Source of the DNA: QZLE01 sp033852135
GTDB taxonomy: Bacteria; Pseudomonadota; Gammaproteobacteria; QZLD01
Length of the DNA stretch: 64,000 nucleotides
Direction: 5' to 3'
Assembly: GCA_033852135.1 (NCBI GenBank)
Contig: JAWSVB010000010.1
Coordinates: 62,001 to 126,000 of the forward strand
Shown here: positions 52,877 through 61,592 of the stretch, one piece after another
Numbering within the stretch: position 1 is the first letter of the stretch
How the letters are laid out: each line of letters opens with the position of its first letter
Program-made: the position numbers and the translations under genes
Notes under the pieces: generated by a model
Seen by the model: the letters and a program-made list of their open reading frames with translations, nothing else
Databases searched by the model: none
Told to the model about the DNA's origin: nothing

Positions 52877-52940
52877 TAGGGTGGGCATTGCCCACCATTA
52901 GGTTTGGTTAGCGCATAATTGGTGGGTATTACTTACCCTA
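52877..52940. mobile_element. 64-bp MITE-like palindromic element
   Basis: The ends TAGGGT and ACCCTA belong to a 23-bp imperfect terminal inverted repeat. The left half holds the palindrome GGTGGGCATTGCCCACC. This GTGGGC...GCCCACC type recurs as short dispersed elements in many bacteria. No coding capacity. Confidence 0.7.
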
Positions 52941-53066
52941 TGAAGAACTTCGGCAATACTCTGTGCTTTTGTTTGTTTCACCAAATCAATTTTAAACATA
53001 TAAAAAATAACGATCCCTTCTGTTTTCTAGTAAAATTCAATTTTTATTTTATATCTTGATAAGTAA

Positions 53067-53822
53067 ATGAACGATACTGATAAACAAACAAGTAATATTG
53101 ATAAAATCTATGCTTCATCTTATGAGGAGGTTGATCGCTTCAGGTTTGATGAGGCGGTAACTGCAGTATTTCCAGATATGATAAATAGGTCTGTCCCTGG
53201 TTATCAGGTGGTGGTGCAGATGCTTGGTGTTTTGGCCAAGATGTTTGTAAAGGATAAGACTAATGTTTACGATCTGGGCTGTTCTTTGGGGGCTGCTTCG
53301 GTCTCTATTCTGGAAGCAATTAGGCAAAATAGCGATGTTGATCTGATTGCGGTAGATAACTCTGCTGCAATGGTTTCTCAGTTGCGTGAAAATATTTCTA
53401 GGTTTGATACCGCGAGTAATTGTATAACCCTTTTGCAGGACGATATTCAAAATATTGATATATCAACTGCATCGATGGTAGTTCTAAATTACACATTGCA
53501 ATTCATACCACCTGAGCAGCGTCAAAATGTCATAAAAAAAATATATGCTGGCATCATTCCTGGTGGGTGCTTGGTTATTTCTGAAAAAATATTATTTGAT
53601 GATGAGCAAGAAGGGCAGTATCTAAATGATCAACATTTGGTATTTAAGAAGTCTAATGGCTATTCAAATTTGGAGATTAGCCAGAAACGTAGCTCTTTGG
53701 AAAATGTTTTGATTTCAGAAACTATTGATCAACATCGCCAGCGGTTATTGGATGCTGGATTTTCTGAATGTTATAAGTGGTTCCAGTGTTGTAATTTTGT
53801 ATCTTTGGTGGCGATTAAATGA
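53067..53822 (+). CDS. cmoA: Carboxy-S-adenosyl-L-methionine synthase CmoA
   Basis: Converts SAM and prephenate to carboxy-SAM, the donor used by CmoB in making cmo5U34 of tRNA. The 251-aa protein has DKIYASSYEEVDRFRFDEAV, the SAM loop VYDLGCSLGAASVSILEAI, VDNSAAMV, and SMVVLNYTLQFIPPEQR. Its substrate prephenate is the product of the aromatic pathway whose genes lie near 24-29 kb. Its last codons overlap the first of cmoB by 4 nt (ATGA), so the two are translationally coupled. Confidence 0.96.
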   Translation: MNDTDKQTSNIDKIYASSYEEVDRFRFDEAVTAVFPDMINRSVPGYQVVVQMLGVLAKMFVKDKTNVYDLGCSLGAASVSILEAIRQNSDVDLIAVDNSAAMVSQLRENISRFDTASNCITLLQDDIQNIDISTASMVVLNYTLQFIPPEQRQNVIKKIYAGIIPGGCLVISEKILFDDEQEGQYLNDQHLVFKKSNGYSNLEISQKRSSLENVLISETIDQHRQRLLDAGFSECYKWFQCCNFVSLVAIK

Positions 53823-54793
53823 TCGATTATAGTGATTTTTTTACTAAGGTTGCGGAAACTCCTCTAGTACAAATTGAGGATAAATTGCAGCAAGTTCTTG
53901 AGCAAAAACTGCATAAGCGTGCTCATGGTCATCTGCCTAAGTGGCTAGATATTATTGCCTCTATGCCGTCCATCGATCCATCTGTCATAGACTTTAATGC
54001 AGATGCGATAACTATAGGCTCCGAAAATGACTGCGATGATGAGCAACGTGAGCAAATGCGCGATGGGCTTATGAGTTTTAAGCCTTGGCGTAAAGGCCCG
54101 TTCTCTCTGTTTGGAATTGATATCGATACCGAATGGCGCTCGAATATGAAGTGGGATAGGGTTGCAAGGGTGATCTCCCCGCTTAAAGATAGATTGGTGT
54201 TGGATGTCGGTTGTGGAAATGGCTATTACGCATGGCGCATGCTAGGTGCAGGGGCGAAAATGGTGGTAGGTATCGATCCATCTTGGCAATTCCTGATGCA
54301 GCATCTGGCTTTTTCGAAATACATCGCTGATCCAAACTTCTTTCTATTGCCGCTGGTGTTAGAGGATTTTCCGCGTGATCGACAGCTGTTTGATACAGTC
54401 TTTAGTATGGGGGTTTTATATCACCGTAGATCTCCTATCGATCATATAATGGAGCTTGGATCTTTGCTGAACAAAGGTGGCGAGCTGGTGTTGGAAACGA
54501 TTGTGGTTGATGGTGATGATGGTTATTCACTTCTTCCTGCTGGACGATACGCTAAAATGAACAATGTGTGGTTTTTGCCAAGCTGTTTGACTTTAAAATC
54601 ATGGCTTGAAAGGTGTGGCTTTGTTGATGTTGATATTGCCGATGTTTCGGTTACATCTAGAGATGAGCAGAGATCAACCGAGTGGATGAGTTTTGAGTCG
54701 TTGGATGATTATTTAGACCCAGATGATATTAGCAAGACTGTAGAAGGTTATCCAGCACCGAAGAGGGTTATAATGACAGCGACTAAGGGTTAA
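53819..54793 (+). CDS. cmoB: tRNA U34 carboxymethyltransferase CmoB
   Basis: Transfers the carboxymethyl group from carboxy-SAM to 5-hydroxyuridine-34 of tRNA. The 324-aa protein has FKPWRKGPFSLFGIDIDTEWRSNMKWDR, the SAM motif VLDVGCGNGYYAWRMLGAGA, and GVLYHRRSPIDHI, all typical of CmoB. It is the second gene of the cmoAB operon. Confidence 0.97.
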   Translation: MIDYSDFFTKVAETPLVQIEDKLQQVLEQKLHKRAHGHLPKWLDIIASMPSIDPSVIDFNADAITIGSENDCDDEQREQMRDGLMSFKPWRKGPFSLFGIDIDTEWRSNMKWDRVARVISPLKDRLVLDVGCGNGYYAWRMLGAGAKMVVGIDPSWQFLMQHLAFSKYIADPNFFLLPLVLEDFPRDRQLFDTVFSMGVLYHRRSPIDHIMELGSLLNKGGELVLETIVVDGDDGYSLLPAGRYAKMNNVWFLPSCLTLKSWLERCGFVDVDIADVSVTSRDEQRSTEWMSFESLDDYLDPDDISKTVEGYPAPKRVIMTATKG

Positions 54794-54983
54794 GGTTGTC
54801 GTATCTTAAATGTCAAAGTGATAACTTTAAGTACAGTATTGTAACTCTAAGTTAGGCTTCTGAATCACTCTACTTATCTTGGGATAAGCTAAAGCTGAAG
54901 GACAGTTATCTACTTAGATAAAAACTCTACCATAAAGCTTTGTTGCATCTGGATGTAGTATAAAAAATCGTTAATTTTAGAGC

Positions 54984-55018
54984 AAAAAAAACGCCACATA
55001 GAGTTGTGGCGTTTTTTT
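54984..55018. terminator. Bidirectional terminator between cmoB and depolymerase gene
   Basis: ACGCCACA (54991-54998) pairs with TGTGGCGT (55005-55012), flanked by A7 on the left and T7 on the right, so it can act on both strands. Confidence 0.92.
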
Positions 55019-55022
55019 ATGT

Positions 55023-55056
55023 CTTCAGAAAACCGTGCTTTCACACGGTTTTGAAG
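55023..55056 (-). terminator. Second hairpin next to the depolymerase stop
   Basis: AAAACCGTG (55029-55037) pairs with CACGGTTTT (55044-55052), extended by CTTC/GAAG with a 2-nt bulge. It is the first of two tandem hairpins met by minus-strand transcripts. Confidence 0.75.
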
Positions 55057-55059
55057 TTT

Positions 55060-57540
55060 TTAGTTCATTGCTGTACAAGTAGCTTCAGTTTTGTAACCTT
55101 TGCCATCTGCACCTTGGTACAAAGTATATGAAACCCATGACCATACAAGGTTGTTATCACCTGTAGTAAAGTAGTACCAGCCACTCTTCTTAACTAGACC
55201 TGCATTTACAAGATCAGGGTTAACTTTTCCTGTTACTGCTACACAGCTTCCAACTTCTTCAATAGTGAATGAGGTTGCCGCAGTATCAGTTAATCCATCA
55301 TTATCTGTTGCTACAGCAGTTACATCGTATTGACCAGGCTCTAAGTCAGTAATTGTTTTGCTGAAGTTGCCGCCAGCTACAGTGTACTCAGTACCATTAA
55401 CCTCGATCACTACAGATACAACGTTACCGTCGCTATCAGTTGCTGACCCAGAGATTGTTGCTGTAGTACCGTTTACAGATGCTGTAACTGAAACTTCAGG
55501 AGCTACTTTTGGAATCTCTTTGATTTCAAAGTCAGCAGAATCTGCAGCCGTTAGACCATCGTTATCTTCTGCAGTTGCTGTAGCAGTGTATTGCCCAACT
55601 TCTAAATCAGTAAGAGTTTTGCTGAAATCGCCAGCTGATGTCAGAACAACTGTGTAAGCAACGCCGTTAACATCAAGAGTTACTGATACGATGGTGCCAT
55701 CTGTATCAGTTGCGTTTCCTGTGATAGTAGCTGATTTACCTTCAACTATTACAGAGTTCAATGTTACAACTGGTGGTTCTGGGATAACTTCAGTAGTAGT
55801 AAATGTAACTATTTTTTCTACTCCAAGACCATCGTTGTCAGCCACTGCAATAATAAGCTCGTGTTCACCATATTCAAGGTCAGGCATATGAACACAGAAG
55901 CTGCCATCAGGGTTCATATTGATCTGTTTGCTGCTACCGTCAATAGAGTATACAGCGGCGATAATCTCACCATCTGCATCTGTTGCATTACCGCATAGTA
56001 CAGCATATGTGTCATCAATTGCTATCTGACCAAGGGTAAGTGTTGGACCAAGCTTCTCAGACTCTTTGATTTCAAATGTTGTTAATGCATCATCAGTCAA
56101 TCCGTCATTATCTGTAACGATAACTCTTGCTGTGTATTCACGAGCAGCTAGGCCTGAAATCGTTTTTGTGAAAACACCGTTTGAGTTGATTTCAACAGGG
56201 TAATCTGTGCCATCAAGAGTGATCACTGTTGAAACGATAGTTCCATCTGTATCTCTTGCTGTACCAGTTAAAGATACTGTACCTGTAGTTGTGATGCCGT
56301 TGAATGAGGTTATCTCAGGAGCAATTTCTTCATTTCCACATGAACCTGTGTACGTCAATGTTTCTTGAAATTGGTCGCCTGAAGCATTTTCAAGGGTAAC
56401 TTTAATCTCAGCTGGGCAATCTACATTGCCAACTTCAAAAGAATAGAAATCATTCTCTGGTTTAGTGAAATCAGCAGAATTCGCTACATTAAGAAATACC
56501 ATTGCTTCATCGCAGTTTTCAGTAACATTGCCGTTAGCGGTAAAGATTTTTGTGCTTTCATTATATGTTACGTTATTGATGGTAACGTTATTGCAAGTTT
56601 CAACAGGTGGCTCATCTTCAACTCTTTGATTATTAGTTACGAAGAATTCAGCCATGTATTTGCCATAATCAGCACTTGTTGCATCGATGTATGATCCAGA
56701 TGCACCTGAACCAGCAGGCCATGCATGACCAACACCACCGAATTCAACCATGCTTACGCGGCCATTTGTCCATGTGCTTTCTTTTACGTCGCTGAATCCT
56801 TGTACTTGATTTTCTTCGTCAGTTTGAGTCTCGCCGTATATTAGAGCCATCGCTTCGGCATTTTGCAGGCCATATGTTTTAGGTACTGTGCCATCAATTG
56901 TGCCGTATGCTGTTGTTGTTATTTGAGTCGCAAAATAAGATTTATTACTGCCTGCATAACCTTCGCAATTAGCTTTGGTAGAAGCAGCTGTTCCTTCGTG
57001 GGAGAAAGCTCCCATCATACCTGTTCCAGCACTTGGAGCCGCATCAAGAGCCATACCTGCATATATCTCTGGAGCAAGACACCCTGTGATCATTGCGAAT
57101 GCGCCACCTGAAGATAAACCACCAATGTAAACTTGATCTGGGTCAATATCTAAAGATGTATCGGCGATTAATGTTTCAGTTGTTGAGATAACATTTTTGT
57201 AGTCACCAGATGTTCTCGATATTATGCCTGAATAATAACCCCAGCAATCAGCACCTGCAGATGTATTCGGTTCGGCAGCAGCGATTATCATGCCGTATTC
57301 ATCGGCTATTTTATCTAAATTTGCAGTTTTGAATGCGCTAGCTGGTTGTAGGCAGCCACGAAGTACTACAAATAGCGCTCGGCCTTCTCCAATCGGTGAT
57401 GTTGATTCTGGGACATAAACATGAACCTTATTCAGCCCACCAGGGAAGCTTTCTTGGCTCCATTCAGCTGCGTGTGAGATTGAAACTGTAAGTGATAAAA
57501 CTATACCTGCCAGAATTGACAGTTTTTTTCCTATTCTCAT
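55060..57540 (-). CDS. Secreted PHB-depolymerase-like esterase with Ig-like repeats
   Basis: An 826-aa exported protein. ATG at 57540 is chosen (GGAGGG 7 nt upstream); a TTG five codons earlier is unlikely. It has a signal peptide (about 1-25), then an Esterase_PHB-type alpha/beta-hydrolase domain (about 30-300) with lipase box GLSSG (Ser143) and FGGVGHAWPAGSG (His). A Cys-bearing linker domain follows, then four Ig/cadherin-like repeats (about 405-765) with the recurring pattern ATDTDGTIVSV...DNDGL. A final domain with VKKSGWYYFTTGDNNLVWSWVSYTLY resembles a polymer-binding module. The likely role is breakdown of an extracellular polyester; a feruloyl/acetyl-xylan esterase is an alternative. 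Confidence 0.85.
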   Translation of the reverse strand: MRIGKKLSILAGIVLSLTVSISHAAEWSQESFPGGLNKVHVYVPESTSPIGEGRALFVVLRGCLQPASAFKTANLDKIADEYGMIIAAAEPNTSAGADCWGYYSGIISRTSGDYKNVISTTETLIADTSLDIDPDQVYIGGLSSGGAFAMITGCLAPEIYAGMALDAAPSAGTGMMGAFSHEGTAASTKANCEGYAGSNKSYFATQITTTAYGTIDGTVPKTYGLQNAEAMALIYGETQTDEENQVQGFSDVKESTWTNGRVSMVEFGGVGHAWPAGSGASGSYIDATSADYGKYMAEFFVTNNQRVEDEPPVETCNNVTINNVTYNESTKIFTANGNVTENCDEAMVFLNVANSADFTKPENDFYSFEVGNVDCPAEIKVTLENASGDQFQETLTYTGSCGNEEIAPEITSFNGITTTGTVSLTGTARDTDGTIVSTVITLDGTDYPVEINSNGVFTKTISGLAAREYTARVIVTDNDGLTDDALTTFEIKESEKLGPTLTLGQIAIDDTYAVLCGNATDADGEIIAAVYSIDGSSKQINMNPDGSFCVHMPDLEYGEHELIIAVADNDGLGVEKIVTFTTTEVIPEPPVVTLNSVIVEGKSATITGNATDTDGTIVSVTLDVNGVAYTVVLTSAGDFSKTLTDLEVGQYTATATAEDNDGLTAADSADFEIKEIPKVAPEVSVTASVNGTTATISGSATDSDGNVVSVVIEVNGTEYTVAGGNFSKTITDLEPGQYDVTAVATDNDGLTDTAATSFTIEEVGSCVAVTGKVNPDLVNAGLVKKSGWYYFTTGDNNLVWSWVSYTLYQGADGKGYKTEATCTAMN

Positions 57541-57934
57541 TGCATTTCCCTCCAAGAACGATGCAAATTACCTTTATTTATAGTGCTAATGTGAACTGGT
57601 TAATATAAGAAATTTGACCGAATTCACATTATGGCTAGTCAGAAAATAGGTAATCTGCCGTTACAAGTCAAGTTTATCTATGTATATAATTACTATGATA
57701 TTTGTGTCGCGCTGCAGCAATATCTTAGTAAACATAAACCTATCTTATTTTCTTAATGGGAATGGTGGTTTTGGACTATGTTAGGAGATGCAGAGGTTTT
57801 TTATCTATTTTTTAGGTGGTAATTAAGAAAGGTGGCGAAGGCCTGTGCGTATTAGATGTAGAAGGAATTGACCGCAACACAATATTGAAATTTGTGTTGC
57901 AGCCATTTGTTTTGATACTTGCGTAACTAGGTGC
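57541..57934. other. Gap between depolymerase gene and gpmA
   Basis: About 390 non-coding bases. An AATGTGAA/TTCACATT pair (57588-57595 and 57623-57630) lies in the depolymerase promoter region. A GCAACACAA/TTGTGTTGC hairpin (57874-57882 and 57892-57900) lies just past the gpmA stop but lacks a T-run. No gene is seen. Confidence 0.6.
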
Positions 57935-58630
57935 TTACTTGTCTTTTAAGTAGTAGCTATTGTTAACGCTAAGATCATCATTAAGTTCATATACGAATGG
58001 TTGACCAGTTGGGATCTCAAGAGAGGTGATATCTGCATCTGAAATACCATCTAGATGTTTCATTAGAGCGCGAAGGCTATTGCCATGTGCGGCAATGATA
58101 ATGCAGTCTTTCTCTTTTAGTACAGGGACGATCTCTTTATCCCAGTATGGAAGAACACGATCAAGGGTGGTTTTAAGAGATTCAGTACCAGGCAATATGC
58201 TTTGATCAAGATATCTATACCTGTGATCATTTCTTGGATGTCTTTCATCGTCTTCAGCTAGTTCAGGAGGAGGTACGTCGAAGCTTCTACGCCAGATGTG
58301 CACTTGCTCATCACCGTACTCTTTTGCTGTTTCAGCTTTATTTAATCCTTGTAGACCACCGTAGCTACGCTCGTTAAGCTCCCATGCTTTAGTCATTGGG
58401 ATCCACAGTTCGTCAAGCTCATCTAGAACCGTAAGGCAGGTGCGGATAGCTCTGGTTAGATATGAGGAGAAAGCAAAATCAAATTGAAAACCATGCTCTT
58501 TAAGAAGTTGTCCGGCTGCTTTAGCCTCTTCTCTACCTTTTGGGGTTAGGTCAACATCTTTCCAGCCGGTGAACCTGTTTTCTAGGTTCCACTCACTTTG
58601 CCCGTGTCTTATCAGTACCAGTTTCTTCAT
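57935..58630 (-). CDS. gpmA: 2,3-bisphosphoglycerate-dependent phosphoglycerate mutase GpmA
   Basis: Glycolytic/gluconeogenic interconversion of 3- and 2-phosphoglycerate. The 231-aa protein has the phospho-histidine motif LIRHGQSEWNLENRFTGW, WELNERSYGGLQGLNKAETA with the catalytic Glu, and the second His in IAAHGNSLRAL. It is on the minus strand; GAAGCAAT precedes the ATG, a weak ribosome site (AGGAAGC). Monocistronic. Confidence 0.97.
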   Translation of the reverse strand: MKKLVLIRHGQSEWNLENRFTGWKDVDLTPKGREEAKAAGQLLKEHGFQFDFAFSSYLTRAIRTCLTVLDELDELWIPMTKAWELNERSYGGLQGLNKAETAKEYGDEQVHIWRRSFDVPPPELAEDDERHPRNDHRYRYLDQSILPGTESLKTTLDRVLPYWDKEIVPVLKEKDCIIIAAHGNSLRALMKHLDGISDADITSLEIPTGQPFVYELNDDLSVNNSYYLKDK

Positions 58631-58927
58631 ATTGCTTCCTCTACTGCGGAATTTAAAAGGATCATAAAAAATGAAGAGGTATTTTACTTGGATTCAACTT
58701 GTAAGTGCAAGTTGTGGGTGTGAAACCTTGTTTTTCAGTAGATTTTATTAGTAAAGAAAACGTCAAAGTGTGATTGCGTAAGCATATTAGCAACATAATT
58801 AATAAACAGCATTTCCTATGGTGCAATGCACTGTTAATATATGTCGGTTCATACTATTAGTTATGTTAGTAGTGTTTTGTATTCTGTAGTTTATGTTTAA
58901 ATAGCATTTGGTTTTGGGAGGAGCTTT

Positions 58928-59395
58928 ATGGGAATTGAGATCGAGAAGAAATTTCTATTGAAGAATGATAGCTGGAAGAAAGAGGCTGGAAAAGGGGATC
59001 TATTTCGCCAGGGTTATATGTCAGGAAGTAATAGGAGCTCTGTTCGCATCAGAGTAGCTGGAGATAAAGCTAATATAAATATTAAAAGCGCAACTTTAGG
59101 TATTACACGCAAAGAGTTTGAATATGAGATCCCTCTTAAAGATGCAAATGAGATGTTGGACTCCCTTTGTGAAAAACCATTTATTGAAAAACGCAGATAT
59201 TTTATAGAAAGGGGTGCGCATACTTGGGAGATAGATGCGTTTGAAGGGGATAATGCTGGTTTAGTTGTTGCAGAGATTGAACTAAGTGATCCTGATGAAC
59301 CATTTGACTTACCGAACTGGGTCGGAGAAGATGTCTCTGATGAACCAAAATATTACAATGTATGCTTGGTGAATAACCCTTATAAGAACTGGTAA
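58928..59395 (+). CDS. CYTH-domain protein (probable inorganic triphosphatase)
   Basis: A 155-aa protein made of one CYTH domain. The defining EIEKKFLL is at the N-terminus, followed by QGYMSG, SSVRIRVAGDKANINIK (alternating basic residues of the tunnel), RKEFEYEIP and TWEIDAFEGDNAGLVVAEIEL. Bacterial members of this size hydrolyse inorganic triphosphate; a role in thiamine triphosphate breakdown is an alternative. GGGAGGAGC precedes the ATG. It lies 80 nt upstream of the peptide-transporter operon. Confidence 0.92.
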   Translation: MGIEIEKKFLLKNDSWKKEAGKGDLFRQGYMSGSNRSSVRIRVAGDKANINIKSATLGITRKEFEYEIPLKDANEMLDSLCEKPFIEKRRYFIERGAHTWEIDAFEGDNAGLVVAEIELSDPDEPFDLPNWVGEDVSDEPKYYNVCLVNNPYKNW

Positions 59396-59475
59396 ATGAA
59401 AATGCGGTAATAAAACCGCTCATAAACTGCCTAAGTGAAAGGAATCCAAGGTAAGAATGTTAAAGCAGGTTAAGA

Positions 59476-61023
59476 ATGTCGAAACTAGGTAGATGGATCT
59501 ATTTTGTTTCCTGTGTAGTACTGTCGCTTTCTTTGCTGGTTTCCTGTCGATCAAGTATTGATAAAAGTATTATCCGTTTTGGCTTGGATAGTATGCCGGT
59601 CAAACTTGATCCACGTGAAGCGACAGATGCTACCTCCTACAGAATCAATCGCCTAATTTATTCCTCTCTTGTCGATTTTGATGAATCGTCTAAATTTATT
59701 CCTGGTATTGCTAGTTGGGAGCAGGTTTCTTTAACTCATTATAGGTTCACCCTATCGAGTGAAAGGCATAGCTTTCATGACGGCCAACCTCTGAATGCAA
59801 TAGATGTGAAGGCAACCTATGACTGGGTGCTTGATCCGAGAAATGCCTCCCCCCATAGGCAGTCACTTAGCATTATTGAAAAGATAAGTACCGATGGTGC
59901 TAATGTAATAGATTTTTTCCTTAGCGATCCAGATCCATTATTTCCAGCCTATCTGGTCATAGGGATTATGCCAGAAGAGCTTATATCTAAAGGGCATGAC
60001 TTCAATCAAGACCCAGTTGGCAGTGGACCATTTAGTTATATATCTAAACCTGATCCAAACCTCTTGCGATTAAAGAGAGTTAGAGATCAGCGTATGTTTG
60101 AGTTTATTAGAATTGCATCTCCTGAAGTAAGGGTGATGAAGCTTCTGCGTGGTGAGATCGATATTCTTCAAAATGGCGTGATGCCAGAGCTAAAAAGGTT
60201 TTTAGCTAAAGATAAAAACGTTAAAGTTTCATATCTTGATGGAAGTGATTTTGCTTACCTAGGCTTTAATCTACAGGATAAAGTTGTTGGGCAGCATAAG
60301 GTGCGGCAGGCTATAGCCTATGCTATAGACAGAGAAGCAATTATAGAACATCTATATGGTGGTAAAGAAAAGTTGGCTACAACATTCTTCCCCGCTGAGC
60401 ATTGGTTTGGTAATCCTGATATAAAACCTTTTAAACATAACCGTGATCTTGCAATCTCTCTTTTGCAAGAGCTTGGCTACGGCCCTGAAAATCCATTAAA
60501 CATATCGTATAAAACTTCCACTAACCCTTTTCGTATCAGGGTTGCAACTGTTATTCAGGATCAATTACGGCATGTTGGTATCAATATGTCGATTCAAAGC
60601 TATGACTGGGGAACCTTTTACGGTGATATTAAAGCTGGCAGGTTTCAAATGTTTAGTTTGAAATGGGTTGGAATTAAAACCCCTGATATCTTCGATTACG
60701 TATTTCATAGCAAAAATATACCGCCAACTGGTGCAAATCGTGGCCGCTATATGAGTGAGAAAGTCGATGGTTTGATTGATTCCATCAAAAGCTATGAATC
60801 TCTTGATGATAGGATTGAGGTATTTCGTGAAATACAGCAGCAAGTATTTGATGACTTACCATATGTACCTCTTTGGTATGAAGGGCATTTTGCTGCTACC
60901 ACAGATGACTTAAGCGGATATCAATTAGCAGCGGATGGGAGCTATGACTCGTTGGCCTCGGTTGAAAGAACGATAGTTGAAAGGGTGGTAGCTGAAAAGC
61001 TGGCAGTTCAAAAGGGGGGGTAA
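59476..61023 (+). CDS. Peptide ABC transporter substrate-binding lipoprotein (family 5)
   Basis: A 515-aa periplasmic binding protein with lipobox LLVSC (Cys24). The SBP_bac_5 pattern is clear: LDPREATDATSYRINRLIYSSLVDFD, KVRQAIAYAIDREAIIEHLYGG, and GFNLQDKVVGQHKV. It should capture an oligopeptide or, given its neighbours, a muropeptide. It begins the operon binding protein, YkuD enzyme, two permeases, nagZ, with gaps of 3 and 5 nt inside the first part. The transporter ATPases are not in the window. Confidence 0.92.
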   Translation: MSKLGRWIYFVSCVVLSLSLLVSCRSSIDKSIIRFGLDSMPVKLDPREATDATSYRINRLIYSSLVDFDESSKFIPGIASWEQVSLTHYRFTLSSERHSFHDGQPLNAIDVKATYDWVLDPRNASPHRQSLSIIEKISTDGANVIDFFLSDPDPLFPAYLVIGIMPEELISKGHDFNQDPVGSGPFSYISKPDPNLLRLKRVRDQRMFEFIRIASPEVRVMKLLRGEIDILQNGVMPELKRFLAKDKNVKVSYLDGSDFAYLGFNLQDKVVGQHKVRQAIAYAIDREAIIEHLYGGKEKLATTFFPAEHWFGNPDIKPFKHNRDLAISLLQELGYGPENPLNISYKTSTNPFRIRVATVIQDQLRHVGINMSIQSYDWGTFYGDIKAGRFQMFSLKWVGIKTPDIFDYVFHSKNIPPTGANRGRYMSEKVDGLIDSIKSYESLDDRIEVFREIQQQVFDDLPYVPLWYEGHFAATTDDLSGYQLAADGSYDSLASVERTIVERVVAEKLAVQKGG

Positions 61024-61026
61024 CTG

Positions 61027-61587
61027 ATGGTTTTTGATGTCGATAAAACGCGCTATATAAAGATATCTGTTGCTAAGCAGTCATTGCAGGTTGTAGAGGC
61101 TGGTGAAACAATTAAAAGCTTTGTGATCTCAACAGGAAAAAATGGATGTTCAGAGCAGAATGGAAGCGGTGGCACTCCAACAGGTTGGCACTATATCCGT
61201 ATAAAAGTTGGCACAGCTGCTGATAAAAATGCAGTATTTGTTGGCAGAAGGGAAACTGGAGAGATATACAGCTCATCATTGGCTGATAGTCACCCTAATA
61301 GAGATTGGGTTTTGGGACGGATCCTTTGGCTAAGTGGTCTAGAAAAAGGTAAGAATAGACTTGGCGATGTCGATACGTTACGTCGTTATATCTATATTCA
61401 TGGTACTCCCGATGAAGAGCAACTTGGAACTCCTGCCTCCCATGGGTGTATAAGGATGAACTGTGCTGACGTGGTGGAGCTATTCTCTATGGTTGATGTC
61501 GGAACAAGGGTGCATATCTTTGAAGGCGATGACTTTGAAGGTGATGGATCTGAAGACGACTTTAGCCTGATGGGAAGGGAAAGCTAG
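61027..61587 (+). CDS. Cytoplasmic YkuD-family protein, probable L,D-carboxypeptidase
   Basis: A 186-aa YkuD (L,D-transpeptidase) catalytic domain with His125 (YIHGTPDEE), His139 and Cys141 (SHGCIRM). It lacks a signal peptide or TM segment, so it should stay in the cytoplasm. Signal-less YkuD proteins of this kind in Acinetobacter (ElsL) and Vibrio (LdcV) remove the terminal D-Ala from recycled murein tetrapeptides. Its place between the binding protein and permease genes fits such a role. A conventional periplasmic cross-linking role would need export that I do not see. Confidence 0.85.
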   Translation: MVFDVDKTRYIKISVAKQSLQVVEAGETIKSFVISTGKNGCSEQNGSGGTPTGWHYIRIKVGTAADKNAVFVGRRETGEIYSSSLADSHPNRDWVLGRILWLSGLEKGKNRLGDVDTLRRYIYIHGTPDEEQLGTPASHGCIRMNCADVVELFSMVDVGTRVHIFEGDDFEGDGSEDDFSLMGRES

Positions 61588-61592
61588 CGATT

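Larger units (their letters stand above)
52286..53066. other. 780-bp non-coding mosaic of repeats between cysK and cmoA
   Basis: No protein-coding frame is convincing. The region holds a nested hairpin (52293-52392), two pairs of direct repeats, two REP-like sequences (52645-52666 and 52734-52755) and a MITE-like palindromic unit (52877-52940). Confidence 0.8.

Noticed and set aside
52286..53066. CRISPR array in the repeat block
   Set aside because: Repeats are about 59 and 100 nt, present only twice, with no regular 30-40 nt spacers and no cas genes.
55358..55891. Plus-strand open frames opposite the depolymerase gene
   Set aside because: Their repetitive Ser/Thr/Val composition only mirrors the Ig-like repeats on the other strand.
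57588..57630. CRP site upstream of the depolymerase gene (TGTGA...TCACA)
   Set aside because: The halves are 29 nt apart rather than 6, so it is not a CRP box; kept only as an inverted repeat.
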